Shown here one piece after another: positions 43,401-56,400 of a stretch of 64,000 nt of DNA. The stretch comes from Phoronis australis (Eukaryota > Phoronida > Phoronidae). The position numbers and the translations under genes are program-made. Under the pieces are notes generated by a model, which saw nothing but the letters and a program-made list of their open reading frames with translations, was not told the DNA's origin and made no database searches. Numbering within the stretch: the stretch's first letter is position 1; every line of letters starts with the position of its first letter. The stretch is taken from contig NMRA01000049.1 in assembly GCA_002633005.1 (NCBI GenBank), positions 778,321 to 842,320 on the forward strand, given 5' to 3'.

Positions 43401-45611
43401 GCACGTTAGGTTTGTCGTATGCAAGAATAACGAGAGATTCGAGATACGAAAACCACATCGTGTTCACAATATTGTACACTAATTGCGTCAAATTACAGCA
43501 TAAACTGCTAAAAGCCAGGCGCATTACGGGCTCAGAGCTGTCTTGTTCATGCTTATGTACCTTTCCCAAGGTGAAGAAATCGTTGTGAAGTTTCACACTT
43601 TCAGCAAACACTTCCTGTGACAGTTTGAGATCGTGTATCCCGGTCTCAAGACTTTGCTATAAATGATCAAGAAAAGCCTGCATGCATGTCTGAATTGGTG
43701 TCCCACGAGACAAGTGCCCAAATAAAAATTTACCGCAATCCCTTTTCAAGTTTCCTCCGTCGCATGCCAGCAGAATGAATAATTATGGGAAATACGTTGG
43801 CCAAGATTGTGAGTTGTGTACACAGCCCAGAAGAATTATAAGGGCAACAGGTGGCGTCTTCTGTCATAAACCACAAGTTTTTGTGTACTAATATCTTTTT
43901 CAGTGAGGCGTGGAATATGTTGCAAGTAGTTTATCCCGTTCAATCCGCCATCTTTTTGATCACATAACGTGACTTAATGAATATAAGACATTCGCACACA
44001 CAAACTGCCTATTGGAATATCGGAGAATTTTAGGGGGGCATGGCCCCCTTGGCCCCTCCCCCTAAATCTGCCACTGGGAATCCCTAACGATGAAGTAATA
44101 TAGTCTGCCCTTAAAGATACTCCTTCCGCTCTATTACTGTTAAAAATTTCATAAAACGGATTTTAAAGGAAGTTAGTTCAGTCGAAATTTAAGCCCAATT
44201 GGTGCTCGTTCAACACAACTCCAAATATGTTCAAAAATGAAGTTAATGTGAACTTTTTAGCTTAATTGTTCGACTGGCTATGCAGCACCACCTAAAATGG
44301 ATGTCGTCGTGAATGACAGCTGACTCATGCAATGTGAGTACTCACGCAGTTGCCGCCATAGTAAAACACAAACAGAGCTGAAAGTTACAAAAGGTTAATT
44401 TATATTTTGGAGATATCTGTCGACTGACGAAATTTATCCTGGTTTTAAATTGGAAACAGTATCTTTTAAAGTTATGTAGGACCTTAGAGGCATGTGAATT
44501 AAGAAAAAAATCTACAAAACCATAGTACCCCAGTAAAAGTATATGAAAGAGAAAAAAAGTAGCATTTTTTTACGTTTGGCTTTTTAACAATCTGTCATCA
44601 ATTGGGGCACACGACTTTGTCTTTTTGTTATGATTTAGTAAAAAAGAAAGGTACTTTGCTAGAAAAAAATGAATCAATAACACGACCGAATTTATTTGAT
44701 ATAAATAGACAAGATGAAATCTCAAAAACGCTGTTGCGGTTTTCTAAATCCACGCGCGCACCTAGCCTAAAACATAGGGGGCTCAAATTGTTTAATATGC
44801 GACCTTTTACTGAAAGAAATCAACGAGGACTAAAAAAAACTCCACAAATATTCCTTCTCATTTTCCCTTATCTCAAGTTATAGCCGCTACCTACGTAATG
44901 GGGACCTGCAGTTGCATTTTGTTTCGTCGTGTAACAGAGAGTGAATGTGCACGCAATGTAACAAAATAATAAAATGACAACCTTCATTTTTCTGTACGCG
45001 ACATCAATGGCGTCCGAAGTGTGTCCCGTATGCCCGTCAACCAGCAGACACTGCATGCACACCAGATCGCGACACGTCTCGCAGTACATGGAACACGTTT
45101 CACCGTGTTGAGAACATTTCACTTCCTTTGGCCTGGGATGGCGCTTTGGAGCAATCAAACTGTGGGTGGAAAACGGTTCCCTGTGGGGATGAGACAGTTC
45201 CAAGCACATGCTACAATAAGACGCATTGCAGTCCACACAGGACTTAACTGCCCTGCGCGGGTTGCCCCGGCAGAGTTGACAGGCAATTTCACGACTCCTC
45301 AATTGTGTGTCGTCACGAGCAGGGTCCACTAAGGTATCTTGTGCGTCATCTTTATATCTCTGAATTATATTCTCCAGTGTCAAAACTCGAGGAAGATTTT
45401 CCACGCCACCTGCAACATAGCAATTATCGCGGCATATCGGACAGCGAACAAAATTGTGTTGGAATAGTCTATCTGCACACGGAAAACGACAAAGGATATG
45501 CGAACACGGCAGGATGGTTGGTTGCTTGTACAATTCCAGACAGACAGAACACTGCAGCTCGCTGGCTAGATCTTCCATCGACATCTGGCGCTTAAGGCTT
45601 GACTGCGCCAT
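31451..45611 (-). CDS. TRIM-type E3 ubiquitin ligase: RING, two B-boxes, coiled coil, COS box, two FN3 domains, no SPRY
   Basis: Minus-strand exons: 45611-44982 (RING CSVCLELY...CPICR, B-box 1 CQLCRG...CVDCNASYCSMC, B-box 2 CSQHGETCSMYCETC); 38041-37785 (coiled coil, VNEQCNGLITEIENKRQFFL, ending GINHR); 36802-36672 (COS-like, PPTDWMVELNSKVVDLRKEK); 35509-35367 and 34127-33923 (first FN3, DGYKVQYIV and LLSAWNAAGVGEQSS); 31767-31451 (second FN3, GLKPNTTYEFVLW, ending SMPV-stop). All located junctions are GT/AG and in phase. The coiled coil and COS box resemble class C-I TRIMs such as MID1, whose COS box binds microtubules, so a cytoskeletal ubiquitin ligase is inferred. Family members usually end in SPRY. 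The RING has C-x3-C (CRFPC) where C-x2-C is usual. The expected short coiled-coil exon between 44982 and 38041 was not found; a candidate at 38814-38735 has the wrong phase. Without it the protein would be 560 residues. Confidence 0.82.
39580..40430. repeat. Two tandem copies (about 421-bp period) of a decayed 'CCACTAGGTGGCGC' repeat
   Basis: GCCACTAGGTGGCGCAAAATACC (39949) and GCCACTACGTGGCGCAAGGTA (40370) anchor two copies. Each is preceded by AAATCTGT..., GTAGTC, TCGTCCG and GGTTTAGGATATAG-type blocks in the same order. A third partial copy is at 41757-42020. They lie in a TRIM intron. Confidence 0.65.
41757..42020. repeat. Third copy of the 39580-40430 repeat
   Basis: ATCACCTCACTAATAGAT, AAATTTTATGAAAATCTGTTGAGG, AAAATTGCCCCTAGGGAGCGCGCCGGTAGTC and GGGTTTAGGAGATACAGC match the second half-unit around 40000-40200 block by block. 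Confidence 0.65.
42562..43346 (+). repeat. Dispersed 0.77-kb repeat, copy 2
   Basis: Partner of 1885-2656, in the same orientation and inside a TRIM intron. It carries an extra stretch near 43180 (TTGGCGCCTTATACGACCAGC) that is shorter in copy 1. Past 43346 the two diverge completely, defining the right border. Confidence 0.75.
44028..44083. repeat. End of a GGCAGATTTAGGGGG-type MITE
   Basis: GGGGGGCATGGCCCCCTTGG is followed by CCCCCTAAATCTGCCACTG. This is the inverted form of the terminus at 1350 (AGTGGCGGATTTAGAGGGG). Confidence 0.5.
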
Positions 45612-45984
45612 CAGTGCATTAGGTTTGATATGGTAGTTTTAGATCTCGAACTAACAAACAAAGTTGTGCTCCAAGTGTACGATCAACGAGACTCTGTTTG
45701 TGTAGACTGTCAGCTAAAATAGACAGATTAAATCCATTACCAGCTGTGGCAAAACAGTGTCATAATAATACTAAGACGTTTCTTTATAAATAGCCAAATA
45801 GTACACAATTTCGTTTTCCTGACACTCCACATTCTCAATGCTACAATAACCAACATGATGAAAGGGTCAAGCCAACAAGTTAAAGGTCATGCAGGATTTT
45901 TCTAGATATCGTCCGGAAACGCTATTCTAAAAAAACTGAAAGCCTTCGTCTCCCATCCCTGTGATGCCCTACACTCTAGTGCCA

Positions 45985-46970
45985 AATTTTATCAAAAGAC
46001 GACCCAGTTTTTTCAGATATTAGGAAGAAAACAGAACAACTTGACAAAATGACCATAAGGGGGTGCTGCAGTGGTCATATCCGACAAAATAGTGTAGGCG
46101 CCATGCAGGTACACGTTCAGTTTCAAGTATCATTGGAATCCATCAATCAGTACTCTAGGTATAGTTAGGAAAGCTCTTCCCCAGAAACAGTGAAAAGCTT
46201 CCTGCCAAAATGTAAACGGCTACCGGATGCCCGTCACATATTTCTGTATCAAGTTTCGGCGATATCCGTCTCCAGTTCTCTAGATACCGTCCAGAAATAC
46301 TCGTCCATACAAAAATACTGCCTCGTAGAGTCTGAAATGTTCATTAGAGGGTGCTACAGTAATCGAATCCATCTGAAAATCGACTGGTACCGCTACAGTG
46401 TTGACACGTAGCCTACGTCTATGTCAATTTTCATTGAAATTCGCCCATTGGTTCTCTTTATATCAACCGGAAACGATCTTCCCCAAAAACGTCGGAAAGC
46501 CCCACACCCTGGCTCAGGTGACACGGCAAAAAGAAAACTGGCATAAGTGCAACACTCTAGCGATTCCCTAGGCCTTGTGTCAAATTTTATCAAAATACAA
46601 CCATGGACTTTAAGAATATGGATCAGTTAACAGAATAACGGTACACAATGGCCGTGAGGTGGTACTGCAGTTGTCGAATTTGTCCAAAACATGCCTGGTG
46701 CCGATGCATAGCCGTAACAAATTTCATTGAAATCCGCCTATCAGCTCTCAAGAGATCCGGAAACTTGCTTGTATACCCGGCCCCCAATTAAAGTATTCGA
46801 AGCCTATTACTGCGAACAAAATGGCCACTAGATTGCGTTGCAGAAGCTAAATTCGTTCGAAAACAACCGGCTGTTGCCTACGCAATACCATTAAATACGA
46901 CTGTGTCGAGTTTCTTTGAAATCCGTCAAACGGTTGTCTACCGAAAAATACATAGGCCGTGGGCCGGCCA
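45985..46970. repeat. Degenerate tandem repeat, about 200-300-bp units
   Basis: Recurring ordered blocks: CAAATTTTATCAAAA, CAAAATGGCC/GACC..., GGGTGCTGCAGTGGTC or GGTGCTACAGTAATCGAATCC, TGAAATCCG, and GATATCCGGAAAC. A related block series lies at 59060-59520. These look like an old, locally amplified element. Confidence 0.55.
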
Positions 46971-47807
46971 CAGGCAACTTATGAAACCTGACATTCGTGA
47001 GGTAATTTATTTCGTTTTGATGTTTTTGAGATTACAAACCATTGCAAATAGTTTCCAGGTTTAAACTTGAACATTTCCATGAACTTGGATTTTTAAATTT
47101 GGCTAATTCTACAAATTAGATATGGGCTAGAACATACTAAAACAATGAAATAAGCTGTCTATGATATGCGATACTGAAAATATCATTTCCTTAGGTTACT
47201 TGAATTCGATAAAAGCGCCTACACCGTAGAGTTTCTTATTTTTTTCACATCAAAATGCGACTGCTATCATCTTAGGTTTGCACATGAAAACTGACTTAAA
47301 GAGGCTGAGAACCTGCATTAAATCTAAAAAGCGAATACTTGATGACACTTAACGCTGTAAAATTGGTCTCAACTTATTTCGTACTCAGGGATCTCTGGGT
47401 TTACCAACAACTGACAATTTTTTATTCGTTGAGACCACACTGCGGGCATTATATTCATCAGTTCAGCATAATACCATATGGCCGAATATGTCTGATAGCA
47501 TCATTGGCTTATCCGTGTTAAGATAAGTCTTAGACAAAGGATTTTGTATGTCCAAAACATCACGTGACCCTGGAGCCATGCCAACTGCACCTCATCACCG
47601 CTGACCGCATTCGCCAAAGTTCATAATACCTACACTGCAACATGGCTTCATCTCTGACGTGAACACCTGGAACCCTTTTATACGCAATTTTCTGGTTCAC
47701 AACATAACTTCAAGCAACCCAACCAGACATGTTGGCAATACATTTGTCTGGGAATCGATCAACCTAAACTCTGTAAAATTTGACGCAATAACTTACTTAT
47801 TTCGCCA

Positions 47808-48160
47808 AACGTTATCGAAAATTTGCGGACATTTTGACTGCACAGCCTTGAGACTTGGCTTTCTGAATGGACATGCACCTACGTGTATTTGGAAAGCTAC
47901 ACTCACATACATGTACATGCAGCTGAGGTTAGTTTAGAGGAACACTGGCATCATTGAATGTACATAACAACCGAAGCTGTGGCATCCGTAACATATACTC
48001 ACATTGTTAAATCCAAACTTTGCTCCAGTAGACACGAGCACGTATTGAGATTCAGTATACAACGTGTCTTGCGCTGGACACTGGAATATGAGGTGCGATA
48101 TAAACACTGGTCGCATGCCAGACGTTTTCGCTTCGTATGCCAACAGACTGTCTCATTCGA
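47808..48160 (-). other. Possible unassigned minus-strand exons
   Basis: A minus-strand frame reading VFISHLIFQCPAQDTLY then VLVSTGAKFGFNN ends exactly at a strong donor (AAT/GTGAGT, 48009/48008). A plausible second exon lies downstream at about 47880-47808, bounded by TACACGTAG and GTAAGT. The translation resembles no family I recognise, and competing frames are also open, so this is suggestive only. Confidence 0.2.
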
Positions 48161-50194
48161 TAATTCAACGGAACCATGCCAACAGCGCTGGCCAATTACC
48201 ATTGCCAGCTGAAAACGGCGCCAGCAGTGTTTTCGAAGTCATCACAGAAGCTACTGGCCGTGTCCATTCTGTGGATTTTTTAAAAGTTCGTTCCCAGTTA
48301 ACAAACGTTCATGGAATTCAACTATTTTTATCAGTTCTTGCCACATATTGAACACTTGGGCAGCGGGAAAACAGGGTCGACACGAGACAGTACCAAAACC
48401 AGCCGACGAAAGACACTAAACAACTGAAGTGCCCTCTTAATTGCTTCTCCTGTTGCCAGCTAAACATTGCAATTTGCCCTGAGGCTCATTTGAGGTGAGA
48501 TCATTCCCATTTGTCAGAGCATTTTGACCTAATATCGACCAGAATACTCTGTGACGTACATGTATACAACATTGGTCCCAAACTTTGCCAGTGCCTCACT
48601 CACTTCAGTGGTGCAAGAGAAGAGAAAGTCGCAAGGATGAGGGGAGAAACCACAAGTTTTGAAGGAAAATGTTGACACTGCCTCTAAAAAAGGATGCCAG
48701 CAGGTATATTTTGGTGTTTTTGGTCGTCTGTATGCACTCTTGCTAGCTACAGGGGACTAAGCCCGCACCCTCCTAGCTGCCCCTTCACTGCATATCTGCG
48801 ATCCATTATAGATCTGGGTAGCGCTGCTTTTTCAATTAAGTATAGTAGACATATATTCACCACGACTTTCATGATAAGATTTTCTGAGCCCCGAGCCAGT
48901 GCCCGGACCCCGCTTTATTGAACCAGTTGACGTCAAAGTCTTTCTCATGTCAATTAAAGTTGTGATTTCAGGTACGGTCTAACAGTGTTAAGTTTTCTTG
49001 CAGAAATGAAAACACCATGCCGGCAATTTTCTTGAAATTCTAGCTTTTAAGTTTTTGTAAGTTACACGTGGGTTATTTTTCACTGTTTGTGATCAGAAAA
49101 AAATCAAGCTTCACTATCTTCAACGGATTTGAAATCCGTTGAGAGATAGACGGAAGCCTAAAGGTTTTGATATGTTGGGATCTTCCTTTTTTATTGGCTC
49201 CGGGGTAAAATACACGGACTTCTATATAAAAAACAACGTTTATTCTGTGCGTGTGTGAACTATCATTGGCATAAATTCTGGGGGTTGTCCAGGATGTGAC
49301 CCTTGCTCTCAATACTTGACGAGTTAATTGGTCAACGAGAGGAAAATCTGCTCGAGGAAAGAAAAGGTTGAACAAGAGTGCTAGTACAAATATTCAAAAT
49401 TTTCAGAGTTTGAAAACTATATGGGGTCGCGTGGACTTTTTATCCATCTTTGTGATAAATTCATCCTATACTTAACTGCTGCTATTCCTGCGGAAATATG
49501 TTTATGTGGTGTTTTGCGTAAAATTAAAGAGGCATACTGTTTCACTCGACGGTCGACAAAAAGTTCTTAGTAACGTTTCGGTCTCGTGCATGTACGTTCA
49601 AATCTCAACTCGTTTCAAAAAATTTACGCCGTGAATTTTCTCGCGGGAGAGTTGTTGTAGTTTTGTACTCCATGGCGCGGCAACTCATGTCAGAGGGACC
49701 TCACCAGTCAAAAAGGCGTTGACATTCGATTTTAAGATTGCCGTAATGGTCATGTGTGTTGTCTTGAAGAAAATAAAACTTTTTGCCACAGAGCAACATA
49801 CGTACGCATATCGCCGTCACCATGCAATAAGTAAACGACCCGTTTCACCACCCACATTAGATAAATGCTAGCGTCCAGTTTGCTAATTAAAATTTTATAC
49901 TCAGGTAGAACAGTTAGCAAACAGAAGGGCAGAAAGTTTGACCTAAGTTTTGATTTTGCATGAAACGTGTCGCCAGTCGATGGTTGAGGTCCTCGATCAA
50001 ATAGTCTCATTTGCTGACACTTGGTTCACCTATGGACTATGAATGACTAAATTACTTTGTTTTATCGTGGGAAAGTAAACCGTTTGACTGATGCAATAGC
50101 ATAATTTCTGAAACCATCAACAGCGATTTTGAGCAGAAAAACAATTGAAATTGAAAAATCTCGAGGCAATCACATTGGTACAATGCCAGCAACA
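48161..50194. other. No recognised gene
   Basis: Unassigned sequence with short overlapping frames. One minus frame at 49375-49073 is open but unrecognised. Confidence 0.4.
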
Positions 50195-50246
50195 AAATTA
50201 TTGGTAACTAGGACTAGAAATTATTGGTAACTAGAACCAGAAATTA
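50195..50246. repeat. Two-copy minisatellite
   Basis: AAATTATTGGTAACTAGGAC/TAG is followed by the near-identical AAATTATTGGTAACTAGAAC, a direct duplication of about 24 bp. Confidence 0.7.
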
Positions 50247-50870
50247 GTTTTTTGATTTGTAAAGTTAATGTTCAACGTAGTTGTTGTGTTGTTGAAACGA
50301 CAATGGTCTTTCTTTCAAAATGTTTTAGTTACTTTACCAATCATTAGTTTAGTTTTAGGTAAACTATACACACGGTGCCTTCTGGCATATACGAAAGAAT
50401 ACCAAAACGTGATTGGCCTACATGTACGCTGTTGAGTTGTGATAGGAGGACACGTTCCATGAATTTGTCCGTCAGAAAATGAATTGTCGTTTTTCATTTA
50501 ACGGACTTTAGATGAAAAAACACGCACACAATGTGTATTTTTCCGTGCTGGCTGACGAGTTGAGCATAGTGCATTGAGACATACAGCTGTACAAGCCATA
50601 GAAACGCCTTGGTCGATTGAGCGATGCGGTTCTTGGATTGGCTGTGACAGATACAGGCCGGGCGCTACGTACACTCAGATTTTGGCTCTCGGTGAGCTTT
50701 CGTGGTTATGTCCAAATCAATAAAAAGTTTTTCCTCCTCTATTGAAGAATAGTAAGCATTAGTTTATATGACAGATGGGCTAGTCTTCTCAAACGCTGAC
50801 AGATAAAGTGGCATTTGGCATCATTCGGGTATAGTTGTGCGAATGTTAATTTTTTTACAAAAGCATTTTA

Positions 50871-51234
50871 ATTAAAAACCGGACGATCGCCGCACAAATA
50901 AAAAAGTTCATGTTCAATTCAACGTTTCGTCTCTCCATTAGACATCATCAGGATCATATTTACAACAATTTAGGACAACAAGTGCCAACATACGGCTCAG
51001 GTAACATACATAGAGTGAAGTGAGAGATACACAGAATACAGTGTATAGTCAGAAAATTTCATTAGACATCATCAGGATCATATTTACAACAATTTAGGAC
51101 AACAAGTGCCAACATACAGCTCAGGTAACATCCATAGAGTGAAGTGAGAGATACACAGAATATAGTCAGAAAAGACGAAACGTTGAATTCAACATGAACT
51201 TTTTTATTTGTGCGGCGATCGTCCGGTTTTTAAT
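50871..51234. mobile_element. Non-autonomous element with 62-bp terminal inverted repeats and an internal tandem duplication
   Basis: The left end 50871-50932 (ATTAAAAACCGGACGATCGC...CAACGTTTCGTCT) is the near-perfect reverse complement of 51173-51234. The interior consists of two direct copies with a 124-bp period (50936-51059 and 51060-51171), each starting CATTAGACATCATCAGGATC; the second lacks a short CAGTGT block. There is no open reading frame of note, so this is a MITE-like element. A diverged single end lies at 8817-8884. Confidence 0.85.
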
Positions 51235-53445
51235 CTTATTGTGGCCGAAAACTGATTTAAGTACTTTAATTGTAATTGAAGCATTTCCAGGCCTCATCCG
51301 TTGCCGCACAGTAACTCAAGCCATACGGGGTGCCATACGCAATGAGTACATGCGCCTGCAGTTGGTTGGCAACCCCAAATAAACGTTTTCTCGAATTCGT
51401 TGTTGACCGATTGGCTGACTGACTTATGGGAGACAGAATCCAATTACGCCGGCAAATGATACCTTAAAATACAAACTGAGACGAATTCAAGGTTCTTATG
51501 ATACATGTAAAAAGCCTAATTTGAGTTTTTTTTTTTTTCTTGCGTGCGCCTCGCTCGACCATTTTCTCTTGTCAAGTCCGGGAGCGCTTTTGGGTTTCAT
51601 TCCACCGCTCAACAATTACAGAAATACCATGTCTCCTAAACTACAATTTAAGACTTTTTTCAAGTGATTTTGACCACAGCCATATTTTGCTGTGCAAACC
51701 TGTACACATTACTTCCTGGCACGACTTTGTCGGGGCATAGAACTCTCAGTAGCATGCCAACTTCGAACTCGCGTTGCTGAGATTGTGCCGTGCATTTGTT
51801 TGCATTCGTTTGCTCTGGTGTTGGTTATTTCTAAGTTTGCTGTCGCTAAAACTTTTCGTAACTCCGAATTTTTTTAAACCGAATTGCGTCAGACTCATAT
51901 CATTAGAATGCCTTTCATCAATTAGGTCTTGATGGTGTATCGATTAAAGTACAAGCAAAAGTAATTTAATTTCACTCATCGGATAAAAAGCGGGGTTCAA
52001 TCTGTGTAAAAACGCAAGAGTGACATGTTGGTCGCAACACTCAAAAACGTCCCGACTAAGTTTTTATCCAACGAAAGACGTTACACAGAAAGGTGCCCGA
52101 CGGCGTTTTTTTTTTGTTTTGTTTTATTTTTTTAGTCGAGTGGGCAATTGCGGGTGCTTCAAAAATCCACGAAATATACCGTTTATTCTTTTTAGTTGAA
52201 CGGGAAAATAGTGCTATGTCGTGTGGGAAATTACAGTAATATATGATATGACAGTGTCGCCGTGTGTCAAAAAGCGAGACATTTCAATCATGATGGTGTG
52301 GCGGTATGGAGGGAAAAAATTCAAGAAGTGGGATAGTCCGCCAAGACTAGACTAGGCACTGAAGCCAGAACAATGTACCGGCTGTCTGCAACACAAAGGT
52401 AACCTTTCACTTTTAAAAACTTTATTCCACAGGTATAGTTAGGTCTAAATGCTACAGTTAACATCCACAGCTAAGAACTCCAATTAACAATAAAATGTCT
52501 CTGCAACTGGCGAACACTGATTGCACAAATTGGCAGTGAGTAATAGCTACGCAAATACGGGTAGTTCGAAAGTCATGGAAACACACCTGCTTAAGTAGTT
52601 GGGGGTAAACTTATCATTTATATTTGAAAAACAAGCACCCATAAACCAAATTTTCACTTCCCTTGTCCGTAAAATACAGTACCAGTTATTAAAATGATTT
52701 TAACACTGACCGTGCACTTGATGAAAAACCGCACCGGGCAATCATACAGTACATCAGACTAGAGAAAGTTTTATGTAATTGTCCACTAGTTTTGCCGCGA
52801 GGTAGGTGGTAGTCAAGAAACGTAGCTAGATCAAGAGTCTTGCTTGGTGGAAAAATGTCACAATGGAAATGAATCAATGAAATTATTCTTCATGATTTGA
52901 TAACGCCAAAACTTCGTCAAAACTCAGGCGAGCAGACAGCCAGGCAGTGCGAAACTCTCGCGGCTAGTTTCGTGGTAGCAAGCTCTAACAATACATTGGT
53001 CACGTGCAGGAGTTGGCACTCTGGCACAGCGCTAGTTCCATGGCCTTGGAGTTGGTAGCTGTAGGGTTTCAGTCGATATATTCTTCCCACCGATCACCGA
53101 AACTTCGGTTACTAAAATTGAGCTAACTCTATTTTCAATATGGCTGCGCCCTTATATAGCTGTGACTAGTACACTGTACGTACGAAGAGGTCATACTGTG
53201 TGTGTGTATGTGGTCTACGGGAACGAGACTTTACATTCCTGCAAGCAATTAGGCAATTAGGCTAAATCGTCCTGAATACCACTGGCATACAGGGGTCATT
53301 CACATAAACTGAAGTCCGGACTGAGGCGGCTGGCAGCCTTACCTACCAACAACACAAACCGGAACTAAAACGCATAAATAGATGGGTTGACGGAGATTTG
53401 AAGTAAAGGCCAGGTGCACTGTAATAGTTCTGTGTTGTTGTGAGC
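51235..53445. other. Spacer and presumed 5' region of the SLC25A35-like gene
   Basis: No gene recognised. The 500 bases before 53446 presumably include the promoter and 5' UTR of the carrier gene. I see no clear TATA box at a convincing distance. Confidence 0.35.
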
Positions 53446-56400
53446 ATGGAAGAATTTATTTTAGCTGGTATTGCCGGATGTTGCGCCGGGTCCTTTACCA
53501 ACCCTTTGGAGGTGGTTAAAACGCGCATGCAGTTACAGGGTGAACTGAAAGCAAGAGGCCAATACTCTGTGCACTACAGGAATGTCTTCCATGCCTTTTA
53601 CACCATTGCAAGATGTGATGGTGTTCTGGCTTTGCAAAAAGGACTTGTTCCAGCGTTGTGGTACCAGTTTATCATGAACGGAATGAGGCTTGGTTCGTAT
53701 CAGACATTTGTTAATGCTGGATTGACGAAGAACAGTGATGGTTCTGTCAGTGTTCCACGGAGCTTTGCAGCTGGTGCTACCTCAGGTGTTATAGGAGCCT
53801 TCTTCGCCAGCCCTACATATCTCGTGCGTCTTTCATAATCTTAACTGAGAAAAAAAATGTTTAAGCCTATTTTAAGCTTTCCTTATAAGTACATATGTAG
53901 GCCCGTGTTCTCATATATTTAATGTTAATGTGTTTCATGCTGTAAACTTTAATTCCTCTGTAAATGAGATAAGGATCGAGTTGGAGAAATCTTTTGAATT
54001 TCTTCAATGTCTCATGGTGAGCCTATATAAGTTCATCCACATTCCATTCTCATCAGTGGCAGTGGTCATAAAAAGGAGTGACTACATTCACAGGGTTAAT
54101 CATGAGGGTTATTACTGTTTCTTATCAGATCATATCTAAGTAGAAGGATGAAATGCATCCGGACTGTACTTATTCTTTTTTCTTTTTGGGACATGAAAAC
54201 CAATGGAAAAAGAAAAGTACAGTCTGGATGCTGTGCTGTGGACACGTCCCCACATTGTGAGGAGATCGCGTGGCTCAGTGGTTTGAGCTCCGGAGCTCCC
54301 TGTTTGGGAGACCCGAGCTCGAATCTTTACTTAACTAATCAACAATTGAGGATCGCATGGAAAGGTGTTTCGTACTCCTCTGGGTTTGGTTTTACTGGTG
54401 AATTTATGCAAGGGCCGGAGTGAGTGAGAACCAGGATATATTAAAACGATTTCTTCTAGTGCTAATTAAAAAGAGATGCTCACATTGTGATTGATGCAAG
54501 TGAATATTTTGACTGTAAAACATTTTATTCAATTTGGTTTGACCATATCCTTGATTAAGTGTATTTCCTAGTTTATAAGTGAGATTTAATGCATAATCTG
54601 TTAAGTTCACTTGTGAAGTTTTATGTGGCCATGCAGTAGGAACAGGTATAACAATCTAATTCAGTGACAAACTATTGGCAAAAATTATTTTCGTAATGAA
54701 GAATACTGATTGAATATTAGTTAGTCCAGACCTTGTAAAAAGCGTATAATGTTCGGATTAGGATATTAAAGAAATGTTTGACTGATTTAAACCATTTAAT
54801 AAACCTATAGTAAAACCAGTGAAAATGCCAACAGTTATCAGCATTTTATGTAAACTAATACTATTTGCAATCCACTATATTTTACATGCTGAATAGCTGA
54901 GGATACTTAAAAAAAAAAAGAAATGCGGTGTGCTAAATCTGAAGCAATACTTCCAAGTATGGTTTTACTCAATTTTTTCACGCATGACTTGAGCGATATC
55001 TGTTGGTTGTCAGTAGGACCCTCTGGGAGCATGTATCTACGGCTTACCCACTGTGAGACAGAATGCAAAATTATTTCACGGGAGAGTTTGCATACTTATT
55101 TTAATTTACAGATAAAGACTCACTTGCAAGCAAAATCAAGCGACTCAATTGCTGTGGGTCATCAACACAGTCACTCAGGGTTTGTGGACGGACTACGAAG
55201 TGTCTTGGCCAATGAAGGCTTCCTGGGCTTGTGGCGTGGGGCGTCAGCGGCCATGGTTAGAGTTACTATGGGATCATCCACACAACTGGCGACATTCTCA
55301 AAGACAAAAGCTTATGTTGAAAAACTCAATGTATGTAGATCAGCAAATATAAAGGGGCACTTGTTTTCCACATGTACCGAATCCATTTGAATTTACAACG
55401 TGGGTGTGGAATTTCAGAAAACTCGCACAAGATCAAGGTAGAATTGAATTCTATCCAACCAATTATTGTCACTTGAAAACAAACTTCGTCAAGAGGAGAT
55501 TTTGGAGATTTAACCAACCTGCTTTGGGAAGGAAATTTTTTCATCTTTTCTCATTTTTTGCTAAGTTCTGAGGCATACCTAGTGCCGTTGATTATGTAAA
55601 ATAATTGAATATGTAAAGAATTTTGTAAAAAGTATGGTGAATGTGCCTCTTTCAGGGATGAGAGTTTTACGCTTTTCGTCAGATTTCCTCTTTTTCTGAG
55701 TAAAAATTAAGGTCTTTATGCAATCATAGAATCTGTTGATCATTCTTATCATTAATTTTTTTATGTGGGTAGGGCATGCTCGTCATTCCTACGGCGATCG
55801 TTCGTGTTTACATTTTCACCATCTTTATTGTTGCTAAGTCATGTGGTAGTAAGAATACATGTTATCTAAATTGTAATTGGCCGAAACATCAGTTCTGAGA
55901 ACATATCCAATCACTTGTAACATTTCTTACAAATTAAAGTACCCACAACATAATGTACATATGTTAATTGGCTGCTCGTCATAAGTGTCTCTTTTGTATT
56001 GGCTTTCTACTAAAAATGATGACTACAATTGACAAGTGAGACGAAGTGAAGGAGTGTGAAATTGAGGATGATATTAAAAACAAATTTTGGTGAGATTGGT
56101 TGGATTGTAAAATTATAACTTTAGTGGATGGGAAGCATTGGACGTCGCGGTAAAAGCACTGTACTGTTTGTGATGATGTTTTTAACTACCAATCAAGAGG
56201 ACGGACACACATTTCCATGTAAATATAGAAAAATGACACCAGGTTGTCTTATAAATTACTAGAGCTCAAACTGTGGGAAAAGTGGTTTGTAATGCCTTAC
56301 GATTCAACATTTTTCCTCCAGACCTCCCCCCTTCAGCACCTTCAAAGTATTTGACAAACATCTGTGCTTATTTCATGAACACCTACTCCTATCCCAGCTT

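Noticed and set aside
43126-43482. 118-codon plus-strand frame
   Set aside because: Lies in the dispersed repeat, and the partner copy at 2485-2718 does not keep the same protein.
54262-54335. Candidate tRNA gene
   Set aside because: A and B boxes are present, but there is no pairing acceptor stem and a shared SINE tail follows. Called a SINE instead.
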